From JAPLSN01 sp964482955 (GTDB lineage Bacteria > Spirochaetota > Spirochaetia > Treponematales > UBA12059): a stretch of DNA of 64,000 nt. The notes beneath the pieces are model-generated. The model worked only from the letters and a program-made list of their open reading frames with translations. It made no database searches and had not been told where the DNA came from. The stretch covers positions 1-64,000 of the forward strand of contig CAYZZW010000011.1 in NCBI GenBank assembly GCA_964482955.1. Direction: 5' to 3'. Position numbers and translations under genes: made by a program. Of the stretch, positions 6,975-15,405 are shown in pieces (the first letter of the stretch is position 1; each line of letters opens with the position of its first letter).

Positions 6975-9221
6975 TTACACCACCTTATCCGTGTGTTCCG
7001 CTTGCGAAGCATGCGCCGCTTGCGCCGCTTGCGCCGCTTGCGAAGCATGCGCCGGAACGCGGTATGCCGCCATCGCGAGCCGATTCACGTCCACGATGAG
7101 GGCGACCGTGCCGTCCCCGAGTATCGTCGCGCCCGAAAGCCCCTCGAGATCCCTGAACATGCGGCCGAGCGGCTTGATCACGGTCTGGTTGTCGCCGAGA
7201 ACTTGGTCGACGACGACGCCCACCTTCGCCTCGAGCGCGTTGACGACGACCACCTGCATGATCTCGGGCGCCTTGCCCGGTTCGTCGAAAAAGCGCCTGA
7301 GATCGACGAAGGGCAAGAGCTCGTCGCGGTATTTCATGAGGGCGCGGCCGTTCGCGGCCTCCACGGTCGCCCGGTAGATCTCCACGCAGGCGTCGATCGA
7401 CGACAACGGCAACACGTAACGGCCCGAGCCGACGGAGACGAGGAGTCCGTCGATGATCGCGAGTGTGAGCGGTATCTTGAGGGTCATCGACGTGCCCGCG
7501 CCCCTGACGCTCTCGATGTGGATGCCGCCGCCGAGGGTGTCGATCTCGCGCTTGACGACGTCCATGCCGACGCCGCGACCCGAGAGGTTCGTGACCGTCT
7601 GGGCCGTGGAAAAACCGGGTTTGAACAGCAACTGGTGGAGTTCGGCTGCGGTCGGATCCTGCCCCGGGGCGATGAGTCCGCGCTCGATCCCGCGCCGCTT
7701 CACGGCGTCCAGGTCGATGCCGCCGCCGTCGTCGGACACGCCGATGAGGACGTGCGCGCCCGAATGGCGCGCCGACACGGTAATGGTCCCCTTGCGCGGC
7801 TTTCCCGAGCGCGCGCGGACCTCCTGCGTCTCGATGCCGTGGTCCATGGAATTCCTCAGGATATGGACGAGCGGGTCGTTGAGACGCTCGATGACGGTCT
7901 TGTCGAGTTCGGTATCGCCCCCTTCGGCGACGAACTCGACGTCCTTCCCGAGTTCCGTGGACAAGTCCCGGACCAGGCGGCGGAATTTGCTGAAGGTCGT
8001 GCCGATGGGCAGCATGCGGATGCTCATCGTGTTGTCGCGGAGCTGGGTGATGAGCCGTTCCGACTGCTCGACGATGGCGCCGAGTTCCGCGTCCTCGAGC
8101 GTCTGGGCGGAACGCGCGAGGCGCGCCTGCAGCGTCACGAGCTCCCCGACGAGGTCGACGAGCTCGTCGAGCTTGTCGCTCGCGACGCGGATGGTCTGCG
8201 CGGCCGGCTCCCCGCGCTTTTCCTGCACCTTCTTGTAGTGTTCCTGCTCCGCGAGCGCGACGTGGAGGTCCTGTTCGCTCACCGCCTTGCTTTCGACGAG
8301 CGCCGCGCCGAGCTTCTTGCCGCTCTGGAGGGCGCCGTTCACGTCGTCCGTCGAGACGAGGCCGCGTTCGACCAGGATTTCGCCGAGCTTCCGCGCGCTT
8401 CCGGCGGCGGCCGCGGCCATGACCGTCTCGATGGCGAGCTCGCACGAATCCTCGACGAACATGAACACGGCCTTGATGGTTTCGGCGTTCGCGCGCGTCG
8501 TCAGGATGAATTCCCAGCGGCAGTACGACAGTTCGGGGTCCATTTCGGAAAGCGGCGGGATGAGCGCGACCGTCGGCGCGGCCGTGCATTCGCCGAGCGC
8601 GGCGAGTTCCTGCACGAGCTTGAGGACCTTCGTTCCGTCGCGGAACACGCCCGGCGACGGGACCAGGCGGATGCGGTAGGTGGTTTCCTCGGCGCCCGCG
8701 GCGTCTTCCGGCGCCGTCGCAACCGGATTCGCCTGTCTGGGCGGCGCGTCCGCCGGCTTCTGAGCGCCGGGGGCAGCGGCGGGTCGCGGCGGCTGGACGG
8801 GTTTCGCGACTTCCGCTTGCGGCGCCGGCTGGACGCCGCAGCGCGCCTCGTTCACGGACTTGATTTCGGCGGCGAGGCTCTCGGACAGGAGCTGGAGCTC
8901 GTCGCCGACCGAGCCCTCTTCGGCGAGGAGGCGCTTGATGTGGTCGCGCGCCTTGAGACAGAGGCCGACGAGATCCTTGTCCGCCCGGATGCGCCGGTTG
9001 CGGACCGACTCCATGAGGTTTTCGAAGGAATGGGCGAACGAGGCGATCGCGTCGAAACCGAACATGCCCGACGAACCCTTGATGGTGTGGACCGCCCGGA
9101 ACGCGGCGTTGATGATTTCCGGATCTTCGGGAGACGATTCCAGCTCGAGCAGCGCGTTTTCGAGCTGGGCGAGGAGTTCTTCCGCCTCTTCGCGAAAGGC
9201 GGCCTTGAATTTGTCGATCAT
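6975..9221 (-). CDS. cheA: Chemotaxis histidine kinase CheA with an MshEN-like insert
   Basis: 748 residues. The HPt domain has His45 in HTIKGSSGMFGF, followed by a Pro/Ala linker. Residues about 181-268 form a P2-like regulator-docking domain. Residues about 277-327 are two tandem LGxxLV...AL motifs resembling an MshEN (T2SSE N-terminal) domain. Then come the P3 dimerisation domain, the P4 ATPase (N-box Asn457 in HILRNSMDHGIE, DDGGGID, GRGVGMDVVK) and the P5 CheW-like domain. The C-terminus ends in an Ala/Gln/Ser repeat. ATG 9221 overlaps the STAS gene stop as ATGA. All kinase motifs look intact. Confidence 0.95.
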   Translation of the reverse strand: MIDKFKAAFREEAEELLAQLENALLELESSPEDPEIINAAFRAVHTIKGSSGMFGFDAIASFAHSFENLMESVRNRRIRADKDLVGLCLKARDHIKRLLAEEGSVGDELQLLSESLAAEIKSVNEARCGVQPAPQAEVAKPVQPPRPAAAPGAQKPADAPPRQANPVATAPEDAAGAEETTYRIRLVPSPGVFRDGTKVLKLVQELAALGECTAAPTVALIPPLSEMDPELSYCRWEFILTTRANAETIKAVFMFVEDSCELAIETVMAAAAAGSARKLGEILVERGLVSTDDVNGALQSGKKLGAALVESKAVSEQDLHVALAEQEHYKKVQEKRGEPAAQTIRVASDKLDELVDLVGELVTLQARLARSAQTLEDAELGAIVEQSERLITQLRDNTMSIRMLPIGTTFSKFRRLVRDLSTELGKDVEFVAEGGDTELDKTVIERLNDPLVHILRNSMDHGIETQEVRARSGKPRKGTITVSARHSGAHVLIGVSDDGGGIDLDAVKRRGIERGLIAPGQDPTAAELHQLLFKPGFSTAQTVTNLSGRGVGMDVVKREIDTLGGGIHIESVRGAGTSMTLKIPLTLAIIDGLLVSVGSGRYVLPLSSIDACVEIYRATVEAANGRALMKYRDELLPFVDLRRFFDEPGKAPEIMQVVVVNALEAKVGVVVDQVLGDNQTVIKPLGRMFRDLEGLSGATILGDGTVALIVDVNRLAMAAYRVPAHASQAAQAAQAAHASQAEHTDKVV
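7000..7053. repeat. 9-base tandem repeat at the 3' end of cheA
   Basis: Fifty-four bases are built from the 9-mer gcttgcgcc and a variant, with the 18-mer gcttgcgaagcatgcgcc at 7000-7017 and again exactly at 7036-7053. It encodes the Ala/Gln/Ser-rich tail of CheA and lies just before the cheR start. Confidence 0.85.
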
Positions 9222-9562
9222 CCGGCGCCCTCCGGCCGGGGAAACCCGACGAGACGCGTTTCCAGCCCCGTGGCGTCGTCGACCGGGGCCGGGATGAAGC
9301 CGGCGCAGAAGAGTTTTCCCGAGATCTTCTGGTTGATCGTCCCGGAAAAGACCATGCGCCTGCCCGCGCGCGCGGCTTCCAGGGCGACGGCGTACACCAG
9401 CTGCACTCCGGGCAATTCGAGATCTTCGACGTCGGCGAACGCCACGTGGACGTCGCCCGGACGCGCGAGAGCGTCCCGGAACGCGTCCGCCAGCTCGCGC
9501 ATGGCGCCGATGCCGATATTGCCGCGCAACTCGATGACCGTGGGGTTCGATTCGCCTTCCAT
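9218..9562 (-). CDS. STAS-domain protein at the head of the chemotaxis operon
   Basis: 114 residues with a STAS fold pattern: TVIELRGNIGIGAMRELADA, then VAFADVEDLELPGVQLVYA, then a Gly-ending last helix. The serine phosphorylated in anti-sigma antagonists (usual DSSG) is replaced by LELPG, so it probably does not use the SpoIIAA switch. I chose ATG 9562: it has a GAGGAA site about 10 bases upstream and lies some 50 bases downstream of a good promoter, whereas the longer frame to 9679 would begin upstream of that promoter. It overlaps cheA by 4 bases. Role unknown; possibly a scaffold or regulator of CheA. Confidence 0.75.
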   Translation of the reverse strand: MEGESNPTVIELRGNIGIGAMRELADAFRDALARPGDVHVAFADVEDLELPGVQLVYAVALEAARAGRRMVFSGTINQKISGKLFCAGFIPAPVDDATGLETRLVGFPRPEGAG

Positions 9563-9614
9563 GCCGTCTTTTTCCTCGAAAGCGATTCCGCGAGAAGAAA
9601 CCGCGTCGACATAT

Positions 9615-9642
9615 ACTATAGGCACGGAAAGGCGATCCGCAA
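9615..9642 (-). promoter_or_regulatory. Sigma70-like promoter of the chemotaxis operon
   Basis: On the minus strand, TTGCGG (9642-9637) and TATAGT (9620-9615) are 16 bases apart. Transcription would begin near 9608, about 45 bases before the STAS start codon. It supports ATG 9562 as the first start of the operon. Confidence 0.65.
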
Positions 9643-9683
9643 GCTCGCGCGCTCCGAAAGGAAGGCGCAAGTCCGGCACACTC

Positions 9684-11486
9684 CTAGAGGAATTTCGCGC
9701 TGTCGAGCTCCGCGGGAATCTGGATGATGCTCTCGAGGAAACCCGCCTTCCGGCGCTTCACGTAGAGCTGCAGGACGATCACGCGGTTTTTCTGGTCCGC
9801 CATCAACTTCTTGACGACGATGGGATCGTTTTCGCTCAAACCGGCCTCGTCCGCGGGGCTGCCCCGGAGCACCCGCGTGACCGTGTAGCTCCCCGGCTCG
9901 AATACGCTGGCCGACCTCGTCTCGAGGAACATCCCGAAGGCGGCCGGCATGATGTTCATCGGCGTGTCGATGCGTTCGGCCGTCTCGAGCGGCGAAAACG
10001 GACGCGTGCGGGCGAGCGACAGCACGGTCAGCGTCTCGTCGCCCCGGCGGACCGAAGAGTCGACGAGCTCGCCGGGAAGGCAGTCGAGGAGGCGATCCTG
10101 GGCTTCGAGCGACGAGGCGACGGGAACGCCGCGGATCGCCTCGAGCACGTCGCCCGGGGCGAATATGCCCGCGGCGTCCGGATGGACGTACACCACCTCG
10201 AGTCCTCGTTCGGTTTCCTCGATCGCGCAGCCGAGCCATGCGTGCGGGGCGGCGCCGCCCCGGTAGAGCGCCGGCAGGCGCGTGGCGATCCATTGGCCGG
10301 CTATGGCGAAATTGAGGCCTTCGTAGCGTTCCGCGCCCGCGAACACGATGCCCGCGAGCTCGCCGTCCGCGTCGAGGAGCGGACCGCCCGAATTGCCGGG
10401 ATTGATCGCCGCGTCCACCTGGATGGCGTCGCCGAGCTGGAGGAAGCGGCGCCCGGTGGCGGAGACGATGCCCGCCGTGACGGTGTTTTCGAGGCCGAGG
10501 GGCGATCCGATCGCGTACACCTTGTCTCCGGCGCGGAAGGTCTTGCGCCCCGAAAAGGCGAACACGTACTCCGGCACGATCTCGACCTTGAGCAGGGCCA
10601 GGTCGAAGACGCGGTCCCAGCCGACGACCTTGGCGGGAATCCGCTCTTCGGGCGCGTCGGGCAGCCGCACGTACAAACGCGAATAGCCCTCGTAGGTCGG
10701 ATCGACTTCGCTCTCGATGACGTGGTAGTTCGTGAGGAGATAGCCGCGCCGGTCGATGAAAAAGCCGGAACCGATGCCCCGGTCGGCCATGCCGACGCCG
10801 TGCTCGACCTTGATGCCTCGGTTGACCCAGATGGTGACGACGCCCTTGGCCATCTCGGGTATCGTGTCGTCCCTGCCCGCCCACGAAAGATCGTCGGTCC
10901 CGACGGCGCCCTTGTCCGCGGCCGCGATGGCGCGCAGGACGAAGCGGTTGCCGCTTTCGCGCGCCCGGGCGGCCCAGAGCGAAAGGACGTCGCGTCCGGG
11001 CTTGGATACGGTCCGGGAGGAGCCCGCGGCGGCCGGTTCCAGGATCTCGAGGAAGGTGACGATCGCGAGGGTCCGGTCGTTCCCTTTCCAGAGTTTCTCG
11101 GCGAGCGCGAGCGTGGCTGCGGTTTCGTCCTCGCTCCCGGTTTCCGGATCGATGCCCGCGCTCCTGACCGACTCGAGGCTTTTCCCGATCGACCGCGCCC
11201 CGTCGAGGTCGCCCGATTCGACGGCGAGCCGTTTGCGTTCCCGCAGAAGTTCGAGCGACGCCCTGATGACTCGCGTCGCTTCGGATTGTCCGATCGTCCC
11301 GTTCGCGCCCATCGCGCGCGCGGCTTCGATGGCGGCGGCTGGTTCCGTCCGCGACAGGTCGTCGAGCTCGGCCGCCTTCACGTCCGCATAGCGGAATTGG
11401 GGAAGATCTTCGGGCGGCGTCGGCGTCGACGCGCAGGACAGGAACGACGCCGCGGCCGCGGCCGCGGCGAAAAGCCGGAATCTCAT
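9684..11486 (-). CDS. HtrA/Deg-like serine protease lipoprotein with PDZ domain
   Basis: 600 residues. An N-terminal signal ends in a lipobox (SFLSC, Cys18), so it is probably membrane-anchored in the periplasm. After about 230 mostly helical residues comes a trypsin-like domain with His in TNYHVIES, Asp in DLALLKVE and Ser in NPGNSGGPLLDADG. A C-terminal PDZ-like region includes GSPADEAGLSENDPIV. ATG 11486 overlaps the preceding gene stop as ATGA. It follows ftsH and a secreted repeat protein, which fits an envelope quality-control operon. The long N-terminal helical part is unlike DegP or DegS and is unassigned. Confidence 0.85.
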   Translation of the reverse strand: MRFRLFAAAAAAASFLSCASTPTPPEDLPQFRYADVKAAELDDLSRTEPAAAIEAARAMGANGTIGQSEATRVIRASLELLRERKRLAVESGDLDGARSIGKSLESVRSAGIDPETGSEDETAATLALAEKLWKGNDRTLAIVTFLEILEPAAAGSSRTVSKPGRDVLSLWAARARESGNRFVLRAIAAADKGAVGTDDLSWAGRDDTIPEMAKGVVTIWVNRGIKVEHGVGMADRGIGSGFFIDRRGYLLTNYHVIESEVDPTYEGYSRLYVRLPDAPEERIPAKVVGWDRVFDLALLKVEIVPEYVFAFSGRKTFRAGDKVYAIGSPLGLENTVTAGIVSATGRRFLQLGDAIQVDAAINPGNSGGPLLDADGELAGIVFAGAERYEGLNFAIAGQWIATRLPALYRGGAAPHAWLGCAIEETERGLEVVYVHPDAAGIFAPGDVLEAIRGVPVASSLEAQDRLLDCLPGELVDSSVRRGDETLTVLSLARTRPFSPLETAERIDTPMNIMPAAFGMFLETRSASVFEPGSYTVTRVLRGSPADEAGLSENDPIVVKKLMADQKNRVIVLQLYVKRRKAGFLESIIQIPAELDSAKFL

Positions 11487-13408
11487 CGGTGCACCTCTGC
11501 GAAAATCTGGTTTCCGAAGGAAACGACCGAATACCGGATGGAGTTACGGAAACCGGCCCCGGTCGCGGGCGTTTCCGCTCCGAAATCGAAGGGCTTTTCC
11601 CCGATCCAGATCACCTTGCCGCCCGCATCGGGCACGAGGGTCAGACGCTTGCCGCCGCGGAACAGCGAGACGATCGCGCCGTTCCGCACGACGATCGCGG
11701 TATCGAGGTTGCCGTCGAGCCTGGACGAGAATTCCCGGCGCTCCGCGCCGTCCGGCAAGGGTTCGACCGTCGCGTCGACGCGGCCGTCGCCGTCGAAATC
11801 CCACGACTTCGCGAAGGGAGGGACGAGCAGTTCGCGGTATTCGGGCGTTCCGTCGCAGTCGGCGTCCAGCTCGAACGCCGCGCGCTCCGGTTTCCCGTCC
11901 GGTCCGCGCCGATAGAGGACGCGCGCGTCGTCGATTCCGTCGCCGTCCAGGTCGAGATCCTCGCGGTACGGAAATCCGTCGCGATACCTGACGCGGGCGC
12001 GGCCGGCGGCGTCATGACGCTCGGAGGCCACCGGAATACCGCCCGCGAGGTCGAAAACGGCTTCGGTCCCGTGGTCGCGGGTGCCGACTCGGGCGGCGTC
12101 GGCGAGCAGCGCGGCTTCGACGGGCACGGCCTCGGCGTGGAAAACGGGCGCGTAGACGAAGGCCGCCGCGCCGTCCGACGTTCCGGAGGCCTCGACGTCG
12201 AGCGAGAAGATGGGGAGGGGCTTGCGGTCGGTCTCGAACGCGTAGGCGCGGATCGATCCGTCGCGCTTCACGACCGCGCGCGACGCGTACGGGTACAGGT
12301 CGTAGTCCACGAGGAGTTCCGACGCGACGGCGCCCGACGGGGTCCGCGCGGTCACGGTGCGGACGGTGACGGGGAGGTTTTCGGAAAACGCGGCGGCGGC
12401 CTCGGACTCGCCGTCCTGGTCGGCGTCGAGACGCCACGACGCGACGGCGCCGTGGCGATAGAGGGTTTCCTCTTCCGGTTCGCCGTCGCGGTCGGCGTCG
12501 ACCGTCACGCTGCCGTCGTACGCGAGGAAGGCGTCGCCGAACGCGCCGAGGCTTCCGTCCGACGACAATTCGCCGCGGAGCCCGCGCAGCACGGAACGTT
12601 CGAGGCGCCGGAAGGAAAACAGCTCGCGGATCGCGGTCGCCTCGTCGATGACTCCGTACCGGAGCGCCAGCAGGACCGCTTCGGGCCGTTTGCGCCCGGA
12701 CGCGCGGTATTCGAGCACCGCGTCGCGGCGGTCCTCGACGCGGGCGAAATAGGGAGCCGCCATGAGCGGCAGTTCGCGGTCGAGTCGCGCGAGGAACGGC
12801 AAGCGCGCGAGGATCCGTTCGAGTATGGCGCGTTCGGCGGCGTCGGGCGCGAAGGAGTCCGGATCGAGCGGCAGTCCCGAGAGGAAGAGCGCGGCGAAAC
12901 GGGGATCGGACGGATGGTCGTCCAGGGCTTTCGAGAGGGCCGCGCGATAGCGTTCGCGGAGCCCGAGCCGCGCGAGGCACAGCGCCTCGACGTAGCGGGC
13001 GTCCGGTCCGGGCGGCAGCCCGTCGATCAGCTCGAGCGCGTCGTCGTAGCCCCGCATGCGCGCCAGCGCGTTCGCGAGCGCGATGACCGCGGCGTCGCGC
13101 CGCTCGAGGCGGAAATCGTCAGCGGCCAGCGCGGCGCGGAAATGCGTCTCGACGCCGCGGAGCGGTTCGCCGAGGGCCAGCTCGATCCGCGCCGCCAGGA
13201 CCTGCGTGTCCGACGAGGACGCGTCGTAGTCGAGCGAGCGGTGGGCGTAGAAGGACGCGTCGTCGTAACGGAAGGACGACGCTGCGCTCCGGGCGAGTTC
13301 CGCGTAGCGTACTGCCAGCGAGCGGTCGAGGTCGGCCGCCCCGGCCTGAACCAGGACGGCGCACGACGCGAGCGCCGCGGCGACCAGCCGGATCCGGCCC
13401 GTGCGCAC
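11483..13408 (-). CDS. Secreted protein with TPR-like N-terminus and DxDxDG repeats
   Basis: 641 residues, starting at GTG 13408, two bases after the ftsH stop. A signal peptide ends near VQAGAADLD. The first 250 residues look like helical TPR repeats (RYAELARSAASSFRYDDASFYAHRS is the first helix pair). The second half carries at least five acidic calcium-loop-like motifs: DADRDGEPEE, DADQDGESEA, DLDGDGIDDAR, DADCDGTPEY and DFDGDGRVDA. These resemble thrombospondin-3 or EF-hand-like loops and alternate with short beta stretches. I do not recognise a named family. It is coupled to the downstream protease gene by a 4-base overlap. Confidence 0.75.
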   Translation of the reverse strand: MRTGRIRLVAAALASCAVLVQAGAADLDRSLAVRYAELARSAASSFRYDDASFYAHRSLDYDASSSDTQVLAARIELALGEPLRGVETHFRAALAADDFRLERRDAAVIALANALARMRGYDDALELIDGLPPGPDARYVEALCLARLGLRERYRAALSKALDDHPSDPRFAALFLSGLPLDPDSFAPDAAERAILERILARLPFLARLDRELPLMAAPYFARVEDRRDAVLEYRASGRKRPEAVLLALRYGVIDEATAIRELFSFRRLERSVLRGLRGELSSDGSLGAFGDAFLAYDGSVTVDADRDGEPEEETLYRHGAVASWRLDADQDGESEAAAAFSENLPVTVRTVTARTPSGAVASELLVDYDLYPYASRAVVKRDGSIRAYAFETDRKPLPIFSLDVEASGTSDGAAAFVYAPVFHAEAVPVEAALLADAARVGTRDHGTEAVFDLAGGIPVASERHDAAGRARVRYRDGFPYREDLDLDGDGIDDARVLYRRGPDGKPERAAFELDADCDGTPEYRELLVPPFAKSWDFDGDGRVDATVEPLPDGAERREFSSRLDGNLDTAIVVRNGAIVSLFRGGKRLTLVPDAGGKVIWIGEKPFDFGAETPATGAGFRNSIRYSVVSFGNQIFAEVHR

Positions 13409-13410
13409 GG

Positions 13411-15273
13411 TCAGTCCTTGACCACGCGCGCCTCGAAACCGAAGAGCCGGCGGATGTCCTCGTCGAGGAGGGTTTCCTTCGCCATGAGCTCGTCCGCGAG
13501 GCGCTTGAGCTTGTCGATGTTGGAGCCAAGGATGTCCATCGCCCGCTTGAGTCCCTCGTCGAGGATGGACTTGATCGCCTCGTCGAGGTGGCGCGCGGTC
13601 TGCTCGGAGTAGTCCTTGTGGCGCGCGATCTCCTTGCCGATGAAGATGGGCTCGTCCTCCTGGCCGTAGGCGATGGGTCCCATCGCGTCGGCCATGCCCC
13701 ACTCGCACACCATGCGGCGCGCGATGTCGGTGGCCTGGCGGATGTCCTGCGCGGTGCCGGTGGTCGTCTCGCCGTAGACGAGCTGCTCGGCCGCGTAGCC
13801 GCCGTAGCAGATGACGATGCGGTCGCGGAGCCGGCCCTTGGCGAAGGAATACTCGTCGCGCTCGGGCAGCGACAGCGCGAGGCCCAGGGCGCGGCCGTGC
13901 GGGATGATCGTCACCTTGTGGAGCGGATCGACGTGCTCAAGGTAATAGTGGAGGAGCGCGTGACCCGACTCGTGGACGGCGGTGGCAGTCTTCTCCTCCT
14001 CCGTGAGGAAGAGGCTCTTCCGCGCCACGCCCATGAGGATCTTGTCGCGGGCTTCCTCGAAATCGTCCATCTGCACGGCGGTCTTGCCCTTGCGCACCGC
14101 GAACAGGGTCGCCTCGTTGACGAGGTTCGCGAGGTCGGCGCCGCTCGTGCCCGGGGTGGCGCGCGCGATGCGGTTGACGTCGACTCCCTCCTCCACCGGC
14201 ACCTTGTTCATGTGGATCGCGAGGATGGCCTCGCGCTCCTGGACGTCCGGCATCGCCACGACGACCTGGCGGTCGAAGCGCCCCGGCCTGAGGAGCGCCG
14301 GATCGAGGACGTCGGGACGGTTCGTCGCCGCGAGGATGATGACGCCGTCCTTCGTGTCGAAGCCGTCCATCTCGACGAGCATCTGGTTGAGGGTCTGCTC
14401 GCGCTCGTCGTGGCCGCCGCCGTAGCCGGCGCCGCGCGTTCGGCCGACCGCGTCGAGCTCGTCGATGAAGAGGATGCAGGGCGCGCTCTTGCGCCCCTGC
14501 TCGAAGAGGTCACGCACGCGGCTCGCGCCGACGCCGACGAACATCTCGACGAAATCCGAGCCGGACATGTGGAAGAAGGGAACGTCGGCCTCGCCCGCCA
14601 CCGCCTTCGCGAGGAGGGTCTTGCCGGTGCCCGGCATGCCGACGAGGAGGACGCCCTTCGGGATGCGGGCGCCCATCTTCACGAATTTCTGCGGATTCTT
14701 GAGATAGTCGACGACCTCGGTCAGCTCGTACTTGGCTTCCTTCTGGCCGGCCACGTCGTCGAAGGTGGTCTTCTTCGCGGGATCGGTGTAGCGCTTGGCC
14801 TTGGAGCGGCCGAACGAAAACGCCTTGTTGTTGTTCTGCGCCTGGCGGTAGATGAGCCAGAGGATGAAGAAGCCGAGGAAGAGGGGCAGCGACTCGAACA
14901 GGACCTGCCAGACGCTCACGCCCTTTTCCGCTCCGGACACCTTCACGCCCTTCTTGCGCAGCATGGGCACGAGCTCGGGATCGGGATACGGGATCGTCGT
15001 GGAGACGCGCTCGGTGGCGCCGCCGGCCGCCCTGATCTCGGCGACGATCATCTCGGCGTCGACGATGGTGACTTCCTGGACGCTGCCCTGGTCCAGATAC
15101 GTGAGGAACGCGGAGTACGGCACGACCTTGTCGGCTTTCGCGCGGTCGTTCATGAAGAACAGCCCGACCGACACGGCGATCAGGCCGAGAAAGATCACGA
15201 GCGCGAGCTTGTTGCCCCGGGCGGGACCTTCGCCCGGACGCTGCGGCGTATTGTTCGGATTGTCGGGATTCAT
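13411..15273 (-). CDS. ftsH: ATP-dependent zinc metalloprotease FtsH
   Basis: 620 residues. Two membrane segments flank a periplasmic domain (about 23-40 and 122-142). The AAA domain has Walker A GMPGTGKT (212-219), Walker B CILFIDELDAVG, and second region of homology ATNRPDVLDPALLRPGRFD. The zinc protease motif HESGH is at 434-438. I chose ATG 15273, preceded by AGGAG 11 bases upstream; the frame continues upstream but without support. It degrades misfolded and regulated membrane proteins. It is the first gene of a three-gene unit with the secreted repeat protein and the protease. Confidence 0.96.
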   Translation of the reverse strand: MNPDNPNNTPQRPGEGPARGNKLALVIFLGLIAVSVGLFFMNDRAKADKVVPYSAFLTYLDQGSVQEVTIVDAEMIVAEIRAAGGATERVSTTIPYPDPELVPMLRKKGVKVSGAEKGVSVWQVLFESLPLFLGFFILWLIYRQAQNNNKAFSFGRSKAKRYTDPAKKTTFDDVAGQKEAKYELTEVVDYLKNPQKFVKMGARIPKGVLLVGMPGTGKTLLAKAVAGEADVPFFHMSGSDFVEMFVGVGASRVRDLFEQGRKSAPCILFIDELDAVGRTRGAGYGGGHDEREQTLNQMLVEMDGFDTKDGVIILAATNRPDVLDPALLRPGRFDRQVVVAMPDVQEREAILAIHMNKVPVEEGVDVNRIARATPGTSGADLANLVNEATLFAVRKGKTAVQMDDFEEARDKILMGVARKSLFLTEEEKTATAVHESGHALLHYYLEHVDPLHKVTIIPHGRALGLALSLPERDEYSFAKGRLRDRIVICYGGYAAEQLVYGETTTGTAQDIRQATDIARRMVCEWGMADAMGPIAYGQEDEPIFIGKEIARHKDYSEQTARHLDEAIKSILDEGLKRAMDILGSNIDKLKRLADELMAKETLLDEDIRRLFGFEARVVKD

Positions 15274-15405
15274 CGGGAAGCTCGCTCCTGGGCGGATTTC
15301 CGGGAAAACATCGAGTTTTCGGAGCACCGTCGAAACGTCGTTCGGAAACCATGCGGTGTTCCGTGGAATTCGGGAGAACGCGGCGTTCCGGACGACATAC
15401 CCGCG

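Noticed and set aside
6168..11915. A 1900-codon open frame on the plus strand
   Set aside because: It lies opposite cheR, cheA, the STAS gene and the protease, whose motifs are unmistakable. Its composition is Arg/Asp/Glu/Leu-biased, as expected for an antisense shadow in GC-rich DNA.
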